DNA of 64,000 nucleotides from Galdieria partita (taxonomy: Eukaryota; Rhodophyta; Bangiophyceae; Galdieriales; Galdieriaceae): assembly GCA_025991245.1 (NCBI GenBank), contig BQMJ01000007.1:186001-250000 (forward strand), written 5' to 3'. The translations under genes were made by a program, and so were the position numbers. Positions 41,730 to 53,057 of the stretch are shown here, one piece after another; the stretch's first letter is position 1, and every line of letters starts with the position of its first letter. The notes beneath the pieces were generated by a model. That model was given only the letters and a program-made list of their open reading frames with translations. It was not told where the DNA came from and made no database searches.

Positions 41730-43726
41730 TTCTCATCTATATGGGAAGAAGGGTGATTCATGCCAAGTATATGTTGACAGAAGAGTTGATATCTGCGTTT
41801 CTCTTGATCAGTAGTTGTCGAGTACTCGTTGCTCACTTGTTGATACAAATGAACCAGTCGTGGATATTGGGTCTGCCTTGGAAACCATAATGTAGGATGG
41901 CCGGTGCAATATTTCAACATGATTTCCATAATTTTCATATATAGTAAAATATACCCATCAGTAGAGTCAAGTAATTGAAAACTGAAACAATCTGTGTGCA
42001 AACAAGTTAGCGTATGAAAAAGGATATCCACGAAAATCTTTTGCATTTGGATGTGAGATGAATTCTCATGAATGTTGGATAAAGTCGACTCATGATTGGT
42101 ACAACAAACGGATGATGGAAGATGAGGTTGACTCAAGTTTTGTATCAAAGCATCATAACGATGCCATATGTGTAGAAAGAGATGATAAGACTCCGCGTTC
42201 CAACAACTCAAACTATAAGAAAGAGATGGAATGCACCACCATTTGGATAAAACAGTCACATGAGAGCGAAATTCTTCTTCAGAAAGGCAACGAAAAGTTA
42301 CTTTCAAACAAGCAATCACTATCTGATGTTCCACTGAACAAATACTGTCCCAAAAATATTTCCTAACAAAACAGGCCTCATCTCTAGTGGAGGCTAAATG
42401 ATGATCTACCCTATCAAAGTCCAACCCAACATTCATTCCAAAATGTGAAGAAATGCTTTGTTGCAAATGAAAAGCTTTCAAAACATCTTCTTCTTTCCAT
42501 GAATAAGTTACCGATGAATGACAATGTTGAGTAATTTCATTCCAAAATGAAATGAGAATTCTTTGGTTCCATTTATCTGAACAGCATTCAATCTTTTCAA
42601 ACCAAATGGCTCGCATCCAACATACGACAAGGGGTTCTCTTATGATTTCAAGAAGTAAAAAACGGTGTTCATAAGTTAGAACATCGTTGTCCAATAAAAT
42701 CATATCACTTAGAAACAAGTGTTTCAAAACCAACGACTCCAACCAATCACAATATTCTCGGAGTAGATTATTATTTTCTGACAACAATCGATAAGCAACA
42801 GGAAGAGGTAAAGTCGTCCATGGTTGGGGAATTCTTAAAGAAATATTTTGACTCGTATATCCTTTGTTAGGCTCCCAAACCAAACCTTTTGTCTGTAGTT
42901 GTAAAATAGACCCATATTTGCTACATGAACTAGGAGAATGGAGATATACTGTACTAAGTAACCAATGATATAAGATAGGAAAACTCCAATGCTCTTCTTC
43001 TTCACCACTCGAGTGAATAATACTAAGAATGAACAATCCCATGTCTTTCATTCGCTTCCAATGAGTTTCCATATTGTATGGACAACAAAGTACCGAACAA
43101 TGCTCCGCAAACGGATGCTTTTTAGTGATATGAAACGCTTGATAATCAATCCAATCTACCAAGTCCTTTCTCATTTGCTTCTGAACAAGAACCCAACTCC
43201 TACTGGAAGCATAATAACAATTGGCAACTGATGAGACAAGTTTGGATTGAACAGTAGCTTGACTGGTTGACTGGTCCATCCAACGAGGGAAAAGAGCTAG
43301 TTTGAGTACCATGAGCGCCCAATCACGTGATTTTGTGCTTATCTCTTGTCGACGTTGTTCGGAAACGGATTCTTCAAGAGCTCCTTCAAGAGGAGAACGT
43401 ATAAATATATGTAGACAGCGACAAAAGGATAAAGAAACTCGTTTGGTAACCAATATGACGCGAAAACTAGGCTCAGTTACGATACGATAAAGAAACTTGG
43501 TAAGCTGTGGTAACTCCGATATGACGGAAAGAACAGATTGACGACATATCACCTATGAAAATATGTCAAGGCAACAAAATAAAGAAAATATTTCGTTTAC
43601 TTCTGACAGTTCAATCAGCAAATTTCCAAGCTCAACAAGGTCTCCAGGGGCTGTTTCTAGCGGTGACTTTTTCAACCAAAACGCTATACGACTCTTGAAA
43701 CTTGTCCAAACAGAAGACAACGACAT
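41711..43726 (-). CDS. Uncharacterised 655-residue helical protein, 2 exons
   Basis: Exons 43726..43601 and 43552..41711, intron 48 nt, GT-AG. The first exon (MSLSSVWTSFKSRIAFWLKK..LVELGNLLIELSE) joins in frame to VICRQSVLSVISELPQLTKFLYRIV. The chain is rich in Leu, Ser, Trp and Cys, and is mostly predicted helical by eye, without signal peptide or membrane helices of clear length. I find no catalytic motif and do not recognise the family. Composition and length are close to those of its convergent neighbour on the other strand, but I see no sequence similarity between the two. They share a 19-bp overlap at their 3' ends. Confidence 0.6.
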
Positions 43727-43920
43727 ATTCAGAATATGAGTGGTTCATAGGTACGCAAAGCATAGTGACAGTAACTTGACTGTTATGAAAGACATCTCAA
43801 TAGAAGAATGATTCATAATAATTCCAAGAAACTCGCAACATTCATCAAACGCAGAAATTTTACTAATGAAGGAACAAATGAGAAGATAACAAAATGCAAA
43901 ACCACCGTTCCTAAAGAAAC

Positions 43921-45676
43921 TCAAGTTAATGCATCAGTAGGCCCAATGACATCGTCAATCTTCAGAATCATCTTTACGAGTTGTGTAGCCAGCTGAATCT
44001 GTTGCTTCTTGCTTAACAGAGTTTCGTAGACATTCTGTTCTTTCATATCCCAAGTTCCCCGACCTAAGCAGTCAACACCAAGACGAGGATTCTGTTGCTT
44101 TGTTTGGGCAGCTTTCAACGCTCCTACAGTCTCAAGGGATGATAATCCTGAGTTATCTGCCAAGGCAGACGGAATAGCATCAAGAGCATCTGCAAAACAA
44201 CGAATGGCATATTGCTCCACACCAGAAACTTTGTCTGCAAATTCAGAAACAGCCAGACTACAAGCAATCTCCGAAGAGCCTCCTCCATAAACAATGCGTT
44301 GATCTCTGATCAGATTACGAACCTGGCATAAGGCATCATGCACGCTACGCTTCGCTTCGTCTACTGCCATCTTGCTACCACCACGAAGAAAAATGGTGAC
44401 AGCTTTGCTGTTTGCACAATCTTCAATAAAAATGACATGATCATGTGTGGTACCTAAGGATACTTCTCGAACTTTGCCAGCCTTTCCCAGTTTCTTTTCT
44501 GAGATTTCCGAAAATCTTGGAATAATTCTTCCGTGGGTGGCCATAGCTACTAATTCAATCTCTACTCCGCCAACCCATCGTACAGCCAAAAGTCCATTCT
44601 GATATAGCAAATGATTAGCTTCATCGTCAAAGCCCCACTGACACAAAACTACATTGGCACCTGAATCTTTTACTCTCTGGACCATATCCCTGAAATACTC
44701 TTGTTCTGCCTTTTGTAAATCTTTATACTTTTCTACGGAATCAATATCAAGCTTGTGCTTGGTCTTTGGCTTCGGAGGTTCAAAAGGGCAAGTCAAAATA
44801 CAAATCTTGGCGTTGTCTACGGCTTTTGGCATTTGAGGATGACTGACATCCTTGTCTAAGACAATTCCGTTCACCAAAACCTTCATCATGTTTTAGTCGA
44901 TAAAAGCAAGCAGCTATCCATTTCTTACCGAGTCTTCCAAAGTGCCACCCACTTTACCCTCAACCTTGATCAAGTCTAAATTGATGTCTTTCCTTTCAAA
45001 ATCTGCCACAGAAAATATAGCTTTTATGCATATCTCCGCGAGTTGTTTGGAATACCGATTAACCACCTTCGAACTCATGGTAGTCATAGCAGCTTTCACC
45101 AGCTCATCGTATGATTTTTCACTAAATTCAATTTTTTGTGAGATCTGTTCAAGTCTATCCAAACAAACTTCACAAGCTTTATCAAAACCTTCGGAAATTC
45201 TCGTTGGATGAATTCCTCTGTCCAGTAGGATCAAAGCCTGTTCAAGAAGTGCGCCAGCCAAGACTACAACGCCAGTGGTTCCATCACCAATTTCGTCGTC
45301 CTAAGTGACATGAATAGTGATGCATAAGGGAGTGACTTGTTTCTTACTTGACTCTGTGCCAATTCTACCATCAACTTAGCTACTTGGTTTTCGACGTCCA
45401 TTTCCTTCAGAATAGTTGCACCATCGTTTGTCACTGTAACGTCACCGTCTTGGCTTTGTAACATTTTGTCCATCCCTTTGGGCCCAAGGGAGGTAGTGAG
45501 AGTGCGTGAAAGTGTTCTTGCCGCAGCAATATTAGACTTGGATGACTCAATAAATACGAATAAACAACCCAACAGACACTTACGCGAATAGCATCTAGAC
45601 CCTTTATTCGTGTTTTTCTTTCTTGTTCTTGCAGTATAATATACGGTCTGCCATACTCGTCAAAGATAAGACTCAT
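43921..45676 (-). CDS. CCT5: Chaperonin CCT/TRiC subunit epsilon, 4 exons
   Basis: Exons 45676..45584, 45536..45348, 45300..44929, 44880..43921, introns 47, 47 and 48 nt, 537 aa (human 541). It opens [20 protein letters not shown] (human LAFDEYGRPFLIIKDQDRK). It continues [25 protein letters not shown] and [20 protein letters not shown] (ATP site), [32 protein letters not shown], and [12 protein letters not shown], which is diagnostic of epsilon. It is one of the eight subunits of the cytosolic folding chamber for actin, tubulin and WD40 proteins. Intron 3 ends at ..GATGAAG, which removes a tempting in-frame ATG. Another ATG at 45694 would add six residues. Confidence 0.96.
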
Positions 45677-45837
45677 ATTTGGAATCAAAGACAAAAATCA
45701 ACAATTTTGGCGCACAATGGAAACTTCTATGGATGCATTTTTCACTCTGTTACCTTCCTTGCCTGTCTGAAACGACGTGATGGAAAGTCCTATTTGTTAA
45801 CTTCTAGAAATCATTTTATAAAAAGCAACAAGGAAAT

Positions 45838-48346
45838 CTATCCCTCAGAATCCAGTGACGCAGCCAGTTCCTCTTTTGTCGTGACTGGGTTCTTACAAGT
45901 TTTCCCATGACAAACATATGCAGTAGGACTATCTTGTATCATCTTCATTGCGGTCAACTCGGTGGACAAAGAAGAGAGAAAACGTCGGTTATTAGAATAC
46001 AAGGGAACCAAAACACGGTTGGGTTCGAAACGAGACATAATTACTCTTACCAAGTCTCTTGATTGAGGTTCTTTCCAGCTATCACTCACTAATACGACGC
46101 GAGTTGCCTCTTTGAGAAGTAAACAACAGTTTATCAACATTGCAGGCAAGCCAAACGGAGCTTTGTTGAGAGGTATGGAAAATGCATTGATGGTACTTTT
46201 GAATTTCTCATAATATTTGTCATCTCCGGTAAGAACTCCCAAGCGAAACAAGTTCCAACCACTTACGGCAGAAGGTGATGGTTCTGAGCCGTCATAGTCA
46301 TCTTTTCTCCTCAGAAGAATATTTTTAGCTTGGCTGCTGGTAGAGAAGTAACCTCCATTTACTTCATCATAAAAGGTGGAATCTTGCTTCCTTTGTAGTT
46401 GTATTGCATATTTCAGCCATTCCTCATTCCCTGTTGCTTCAAAAAGGCTGAGAAAGGCTCGGATGGTGTGTGCATAATCTTCTACAAACCCTTCGACGTC
46501 AGACCGACCCTCACGATAACTACGATAAATCAATGTTGTTTCTTGAGAAGTTTCCATCATATAGTTCTTTAAAAATGCCGCAGCGTCCATTGCTTTCTTC
46601 AAATATTGTTCATCCTCCAGAACCATATAGGCCTTTACCAAACTATATATCATCATTGCATTCCAACTTGTGATTATTTTGTCATCCAAGTGGGGTCTCG
46701 CACGTAAGTTGCGTTGTTCCCATAATTTCTGTTTGGCTTCCTGAATAGCAGCATTTGCCGCCACTTCAGAAAGTCCCATCAGCTTACTAACTTCCGTTAA
46801 ACTTTTGGCGATATAGAGAATATTCTTTCCACCTAGTTCTCCGAAAGGATCGGAACCTGGACGTGCATTTCCTTCAGGCTTTATACCAAAGTACTCTGAA
46901 ATGAGCTTTGAAGTTGTAGGACCCAGAATTAGTTTGCATTCAAAGTCGGTCCAGGTATAAAAAGCACCTTCCTTTTTTGTTTCCGTATCATTCGATGATG
47001 AAACTGTTGAGAATGGTTCCAAAGAATCTGCATCTTCTGCTGAAAAAAAGGCACCAGTCTTCTTGTCTGTCATGTCTCGAAGCACATAGGTGAGAATATC
47101 GGTTGCTGTCTCACGAAAAGATTCATCCTTCGTAATAAGGTATGCATCCAGATAAGACTGAAGAAGCTGAGACTGATCATATAACATTTTCTCAAAATGT
47201 GGAACATGCCAATATTGGTCGACACTATATCGATGAAAACCACCACCCAGATGGTCGTGTATGCCACCCTTTGCCATATTGCTCAAAGTTTGTAACGCCA
47301 TGCGGAGACAGTCTTTAGCACGCTCCGTCTTTCCACCATCAAACCAATACAGTGTAAACAAATAATCATAAACTACTGGACGCGGGAACTTTGGAGCAGT
47401 GCCAAAACCACCATACTCTTCGTCAAACATTTCTTTCGCTTCCACATATCCTTGTTCGAGACAATCAGTTGTTATATTCAGTGAATCATCCTTTCTAGGA
47501 GCGTCAAGATATTGTTGGAGAGCATTCAGTACACGAGAGCCTTCTTGTTCAATTTCTTCTTTGGAAGTCCTCCACTTTTCAGTTATCTGCTGCAAGGCAC
47601 TTGCAAAACGGTCAGGAGGCAAATAAGTTGTTCCTACGAAAGGAACAAGATCAGGAGTCAAAAATACACTCATTGGCCAACCTCCATTGCCGTTGGTTGC
47701 CTGTATAAACGTCATATATACACCATCGACATCTGGCCTCTCTTCTCTGTCAACCTTGATAGGTACAAAGTGTGTGTTGAGTATTCGTGCAATCGATTCG
47801 TTCTGAAAGCTCTCCTTTTCCATTACGTGACACCTAAGGAATGTTCAGCAACCCAAATGGACATAAGAAAATCACACACCAGTGACAAGTGCTGTAACCA
47901 ACAGATAGAAAGATGGGTTTATTCTCCTCTTTTGCTCTTTGAAAAGCCTCTTCACCCCACGGATACCAGTCAACAGGATTGTTTGCGTGTTGAAGCAAAT
48001 AGGGAGATTTTTCCCTTGCCAGTCTGTTCGTTTTGGTTGCCATAGTTTCTTGTTTCATATCGTTTGACATTTGAGCATGAACCAACCAATTTCCGAGGTA
48101 ACTGTTTTTCGACGGTAACGAGACTTTGATGCAGCGACTCGGAGGCTTAAGGGTCCAATAATTTCGCCTACAGTAACAAGACGACGACCAAGAAAAGCAA
48201 CTAGAGTACTGAGAAGAAACTTTACAATAGTTTGTAGGTAAAAAACTACTCAACAGTCTCCTTTCCTGATAACAAAAGTATCTCTTCAACCAACCTTTGG
48301 AGACCGACCACCAACCACCACTCTTACTCTTACCCACTAATGTCAT
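45838..48346 (-). CDS. SPATA20/YyaL-type thioredoxin-domain protein, 2 exons
   Basis: Exons 48346..47880 and 47833..45838, intron 46 nt, 820 aa. The N-terminal ~100 residues are basic, Ser/Tyr-rich and unconserved, a possible targeting peptide; the ATG at 48346 is used. From there [29 protein letters not shown] and [16 protein letters not shown] (spliced across the intron) give the DUF255 thioredoxin-like domain with its Cys-His-Trp-Cys. The rest ([40 protein letters not shown]) is the (alpha/alpha)6 glycosidase-like barrel. The family is found from bacteria (YyaL) to animals (SPATA20); its true substrate is unknown. Membership is certain, but the function is not. Confidence 0.9.
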
Positions 48347-48656
48347 GTCAGTTCACAAAAGACTTGAGATTTTTGTAAAGCAAAAGATACAAATATTTCT
48401 GTTGAGAATACGTACAACAGTAAGTTTTCAAATAATAAACAGCGTTGATTGAACTTTCCAACAGAGAGTTGTCTAAGCATCTTAGGATCATCCAGTTGGT
48501 TCTTTGACATCACTCTTTCTTCAGAACAAGTCTTTCAACTGTGAAGACCTAGTCTTTATGGAAATATTTCTTTTATTGACTCGTTCTATTGACACAATAG
48601 TCACTGGCTAATGATCAAACGTGATGTTCGTATTGAAATAGCTTCGAGGGCCTTGA
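48347..48656. other. Divergent promoter region between SPATA20-like gene and DCAF13
   Basis: 310 bp with no credible coding frame. It must hold both promoters. Nothing else is recognised. Confidence 0.5.
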
Positions 48657-50003
48657 ATGAAAGTCAAAGCCTTATCGAGGTCTGAAAGGGACTGGGACCC
48701 TTACCTAAGTGGCGGTGCAGGTTTAGGAATCTCAAGAAATATTCACAATCCTGACCCTGTTCTGCATCCTTTTGAACGCGCCAGAGAATATAAGAGAGCT
48801 GTAAACGCTGTCAAGTTGGACAGAATTTTTGCCAAGCCCTTTTTGTATGCTTTGGAAGGACATGTGGAGGGTATTTATGCGCTTGCAAGAAGTCGTTCCA
48901 ATGTTGCTCTAGTTTGCTCTGGTAGTGCTGATGGTCAAGTTTGCCTTTGGCATTTAGGAAGGAGGGGAGAAGTTTGGAGTACCAAAGCACATCAAGGGTT
49001 CGTGAGAGGTATAAGTTTTTTGTCTTCCAGCAGCGACGGATGGTTAACTTGCGGGGATGATAAAACAATCAAGTATTGGAAAGCAGAACGTTATGATGGT
49101 GATACTTGGAAGCCTGTTTCTAGTTATTCCAACTGCGGTGTAGTTATGTGTGTTGATAGTCATTGGAAAGAACCAGTATTTGCTTCTTGTGGAGAAGGAG
49201 TTGATATATGGAATTTGAAACGCTCGAATCCTTATGTTCATTTGAGTTGGGATACTGAAACTGTTTATCATGTTCGTTTTCATTCAGTAGAAACTAATTT
49301 ATTACTTGGATGTGGTTCTGACCGTGGTTTGACTCTTTTTGACATTCGTTCCGAGTTACCAGTTCGTAAGTTGGTGCTGAAGATGCAGAGCAATAGTATA
49401 GCTTGGAATCCTATTGAGCCCTATCTTTTTACAGCTGCCAATGAGGATAGTAATTTATACACTTTTGACTTGAGATATATGAAACATGCACTCAAAGTGC
49501 ATTTTGATCATGTTTCTGCTGTAATGTCTGTAGATTATTCTCCTACTGGGAAGGAGTTTGTGAGTGGTTCTTATGATAGGACTATACGTATTTTTGGTAG
49601 CCATGATAAGCTTTCTAGAGAAGTGTATCATACCAAGCGAATGCAAAGAGTATTCGCTGTTCAATATTCGGGAGATTCTCGCTTTATTATTTCCGGTTCC
49701 GATGACGGCATTGTAAGGGTTTGGAAGAATGAGGCGAGTACACCATTGAAGCCTTTATTACGTAATGAAAGAGAAAAGTTGAATTATGAGAAAAAGCTGA
49801 AGGAAAGATATGGCTTTATACCTGATGTTCGTAAGATTGCTAGACAAAGACATGTTCCCAAGTTGATTTACAAACTGAAGAAACAAAAAGCAGAGATGAA
49901 GAAGAGCAAAGAAAGAAAAGAAAGAAACCGCCGATTGCATTCTCAACCGGGTTCTTCTTCTCCGCGTTTGAAAGACGAAGCCATCGTTGGACAAGTTGAT
50001 TAA
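48657..50003 (+). CDS. DCAF13: DCAF13/Sof1 WD40 protein of the small-subunit processome
   Basis: Intronless, 448 aa, as in other species. It opens MKVKALSRSERDWDP and NIHNPDPVLHPFERAREYKRAVNAVKLDRIFAKPF, the Sof1 N-terminal hallmark. Seven WD repeats follow (examples: CSGSADGQVCLWHLG, TCGDDKTIKYWK, VSGSYDRTIRIFG, ISGSDDGIVRVWK). The C-terminal Sof1-like region has EKKLKERYGFIPDVRKIARQRHVPKLIYK and a basic helical tail. The protein is a U3 snoRNP/SSU processome component needed for 18S rRNA maturation. In animals it also serves as a CUL4 substrate receptor. The MPP alpha gene starts 20 bp beyond the stop on the same strand. Confidence 0.95.
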   Translation: MKVKALSRSERDWDPYLSGGAGLGISRNIHNPDPVLHPFERAREYKRAVNAVKLDRIFAKPFLYALEGHVEGIYALARSRSNVALVCSGSADGQVCLWHLGRRGEVWSTKAHQGFVRGISFLSSSSDGWLTCGDDKTIKYWKAERYDGDTWKPVSSYSNCGVVMCVDSHWKEPVFASCGEGVDIWNLKRSNPYVHLSWDTETVYHVRFHSVETNLLLGCGSDRGLTLFDIRSELPVRKLVLKMQSNSIAWNPIEPYLFTAANEDSNLYTFDLRYMKHALKVHFDHVSAVMSVDYSPTGKEFVSGSYDRTIRIFGSHDKLSREVYHTKRMQRVFAVQYSGDSRFIISGSDDGIVRVWKNEASTPLKPLLRNEREKLNYEKKLKERYGFIPDVRKIARQRHVPKLIYKLKKQKAEMKKSKERKERNRRLHSQPGSSSPRLKDEAIVGQVD

Positions 50004-50023
50004 GACTCCCACTTGGGATAACA

Positions 50024-51819
50024 ATGGACAAGTCACTTTCAAGAGCCTTGGGCGGTTCCTTGCAAAGGTCACTTTTACGTCATAAAGTAGATTCCATTTG
50101 TAACTTTTGTACCACTTCAACAGACTCGCCTAGTGCAAGAGTGCAAGCCTTGGCCCCAAGAGATCCTTCTCATGATGGCCCAAAGTTATGGAAGCGTTTG
50201 CACGGCCTCTTCGATCACGAAGTTCCACTAACAGGTATCTATGAGGGAACTCTAAAATAGCTTCCAAGAGAAACTAACAAACTTGGATAGACCCTTTCCC
50301 TGGAGTACCTGAACCTGAACTTATTAGCGCACCACAAAGGGGTCCTCATCTGATAACAACTCTAAGCAACGGAATTCGTGTGATTAGTCAGGATTTGGGA
50401 GGACAAGTATCATCTCTGGGTTTGTACGTCGATGCAGGGTCCAGAGATGAAATACCTCAACTTGCTGGAGCAACCCATTTCTTGGAGCACATGGCTTTCA
50501 AGTCCACAACCAAACGTTCACACTTTATGTTGAGTAGAGACTTGGAAAAACTCGGAGCTACTGTAGGCGCGGCTGCTTCTCGTGAGTCTTTGTCTTATAC
50601 AGCAGAATGTCTTCGTAAAGTAGTCCCCGGTGTTGTTGAGGCTATAGCTGAAACAGTCTTGTATCCCAGATTTCGTTTCGCAGACAGTGAACCTATGAGA
50701 GATCTTATTGAAGCCGAAATTCAAGAACAGAAGAAAGTAGTAGAGAAAGAAGTCAAAGATCTTTCAGCTGACTCACAAACCAAGCTGATGGAGAGTTTGC
50801 ATGCAGCAGCCTATGATTATCGTACTTTGGGTTAGCAATTTGAATATTTCCTTTTTGATAGTAACCCATCATTTTGTAGGACTTCCATTAGTTGCTGAAG
50901 AAAGAAAATTGGAAATGATTCGTTCGGATGTATTAACTGCCTTTATGCAATTGCATTTTACTCCAGATAGAATGATATTTTCTGCAACCAATGTGGAACA
51001 TCAAGAGATTGTTCAGTTGGTGGATAAATTTTTTGGAAGTATGGAAGCATCTCCTCGACAATATGTTCGTCCAAAGGCAGTTTATACTGGAGGAGAAGCG
51101 AGACTAGCTGGAGATGGTCCAGTACAGGTAGCCATAGCTTTTCAGGGAGTTCCTTGGAAGGACAAGGATCTTATTCCTGCTTGTATTCTTCATACTCTAC
51201 TAGGAGGAGGAGGCTCTTTCTCAGCTGGTGGTCCAGGCAAAGTAAGTTTATGCGATCCGCTTTGTAAATGTTTTTGCTCAAGAGAAAAGGGAATGTATTC
51301 TCGGTTATATACTTCACTATTGGTTGGATATCCTTGGATCATTTCAGCTACTGCATTCAATCATTGTTACACAGATTCAGGTCTCTTTGGAATACATTGC
51401 AGTGCAGATCCTGAAAGAACAGAAGAACTACTTGAAGTGAGTTTTTCTTTTGTTGTCAATGAGAAACTAAAATAGGTTTATAGATTTTAATGAAAGAGAC
51501 TAAAAGTATGAAGCAAGCGTTGAATGAAAGAGCAGTTAGAAGAGCAAAGAAAATGACCAAGTCAAGTTTGTTGATGAATTTAGAAAGTAGAGCAGTTGTT
51601 TGCGAAGATTTGGGGAGACAAATCTTAACTTCAGGTCAATATTTAGAACCCGACAAGCTTGCATCTATGGTGGATAAAGTGAAGACAGAAGATTTGGAGC
51701 GAGTAATTGATAGAATGTTATCCTCCAAGCCAACACTAGCCATTTATGGGGACCATCATGGACTTCCTTCTTATACCGAAGTAACTGCTGGTTTCAAACA
51801 AGGCGCTGTAGCTGCTTAA
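50024..51819 (+). CDS. MPPA: Mitochondrial processing peptidase alpha subunit (with HxxEH), 5 exons
   Basis: Exons 50024..50234, 50291..50830, 50880..51241, 51290..51436, 51484..51819, introns 56, 49, 48 and 47 nt, 531 aa. Alpha identity rests on the glycine-rich substrate loop, GGGGSFSAGGPGKGMYSRL, restored by splicing, and on LMNLESRAVVCEDLGRQIL near the C-terminus, as in plant alpha-MPP. The first ~50 residues (MDKSLSRALGGSLQRSLLRHK) look like a mitochondrial presequence. MPP removes presequences in the matrix; in plants it is part of complex III. Unusually, residues 133-137 read HFLEH, the full zinc motif HxxEH. Normal alpha subunits read HxxEK or HxxER there. A candidate distal Glu (E213 or E224) is also present. 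Confidence 0.9.
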
Positions 51820-51849
51820 GTGGTTGCTTTTTCCATTGAATGCATAACC

Positions 51850-51855
51850 AATAAA
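51850..51855 (+). terminator. Candidate polyadenylation signal of the MPP alpha gene
   Basis: AATAAA 30 nt after the MPP stop codon, between two convergent genes. Confidence 0.4.
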
Positions 51856-51916
51856 AATTTTTGTTTTCGTATCCATTTTTGCATGTCGACATTTTATTGC
51901 AATTATTGATACTCTT

Positions 51917-52623
51917 TTATATGCCGTTGCTTTGTTCATTACTGTTGAGTTTGACAGGTTTCTTATTGTGCATGATCAACCATCGCAAAACGGTATCAAT
52001 ATTGGTTCGATTCTTTGCCTATCTATTGTCAGACTTGGATTTCCTTGGGAATCACAAGATTTGTCTTACAGAAACAGAATAAACTGCTACTTCTCTGTCC
52101 TTTATCGATTTTAGGTCACTATTACAACTTGAGTAAGGACCGAACTAGACAATTCGCATCTTACAATGTCTGAATAATTTCTTGTGGGTCGGTAAGTGCG
52201 CCGGGAAGATCACTCTTATTGGCCAAAAATAGTAGAGGGATATCTATCCACCACATGAGAACAGTCAAAAGTCTTCGATACCAACTTACTAGCTAATGAA
52301 GGTCTCTGCAGAATTTCCAACAGTTCCAATTTGGCGGTCGAAAAACGCTCCTTATCGACCGCATCGAGAACAAATACGATTACATTCACACCTCTACAAT
52401 ATCTTTCCCACATGGAACGAAAGCGTTGCTGTCCTCCCAAATCCCAAACTTTGAGAGTTACTCCACCTTTTCTAACTTTTCGCAAGTTGAAACCGACAGT
52501 AGGAATTCGGTCCTCTGTAAACGTTCCCGTTGCAAAGAGATTGACAAGAGTTGTTTTACCCGCGTTTTGAAGTCCCAACACTGCTAGTTCCATCTCTTGT
52601 TCGAAGAATAGACTAGAGAACAT
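51917..52623 (-). CDS. ARL8: ARL8 small GTPase, 4 exons
   Basis: Exons 52623..52290, 52243..52165, 52118..52070, 52018..51917, introns 46, 46 and 51 nt, 187 aa (human 186). G-motifs: [12 protein letters not shown] (P-loop), [11 protein letters not shown] (switch I), WDLGGQQRF (switch II) and NKSDLPGAL (NKxD). [18 protein letters not shown] and [25 protein letters not shown] match ARL8 closely. In animals ARL8 is a lysosomal GTPase that recruits kinesin; in plants it supports tobamovirus replication and vacuole traffic. The N-terminus is short ([15 protein letters not shown]), an amphipathic-helix type without an obvious myristoylation Gly, as expected for ARL8. Confidence 0.93.
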
Positions 52624-53057
52624 TCACCCCCATAAGCACAAGTTTCTAATGGGTTTTGTTACCAAACCTTTTTAGCCATGATAATAACTGTTCCCAGATA
52701 GAAGACAACATGATGAAACAACAGCTATACTCTCATAGACTGGCTCGTGAACAGGAGTAGTCCATCTTTACAAATGCTCAACGATTCCCAAAAAATGAGA
52801 AAATGGGGGAAGAATGGCTTCCGCCTTCTTATGGGAAAACCAACTTAGCCTTTTCAACGGGAAAGTCAGATTTCAATCTTTCCTTGTAACACATAGTGGA
52901 AATCCAACTTTATAAAGAGTTTTGATATCGAACAAATGGACACAAAAACAACCAAAGTTGCTGTAAAGGTTGAATGCGGAATGAAACAATGTTCATAACA
53001 TTGGATGGCTTTCCTAAGAACAACTCTACAAACGAAGCAAGTCATATTGATTGCAAC
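52624..53057. other. Intergenic region between ARL8 and TAF1
   Basis: 434 bp between two minus-strand genes, the ARL8 promoter plus the 3' end of TAF1. No credible coding frame, repeat or RNA gene was seen. Confidence 0.5.

Noticed and set aside
44880-44889. An internal start of CCT5 at the ATG near 44889
   Set aside because: That ATG lies in the intron end (..GATGAAG). The upstream exons carry conserved CCT5 sequence.
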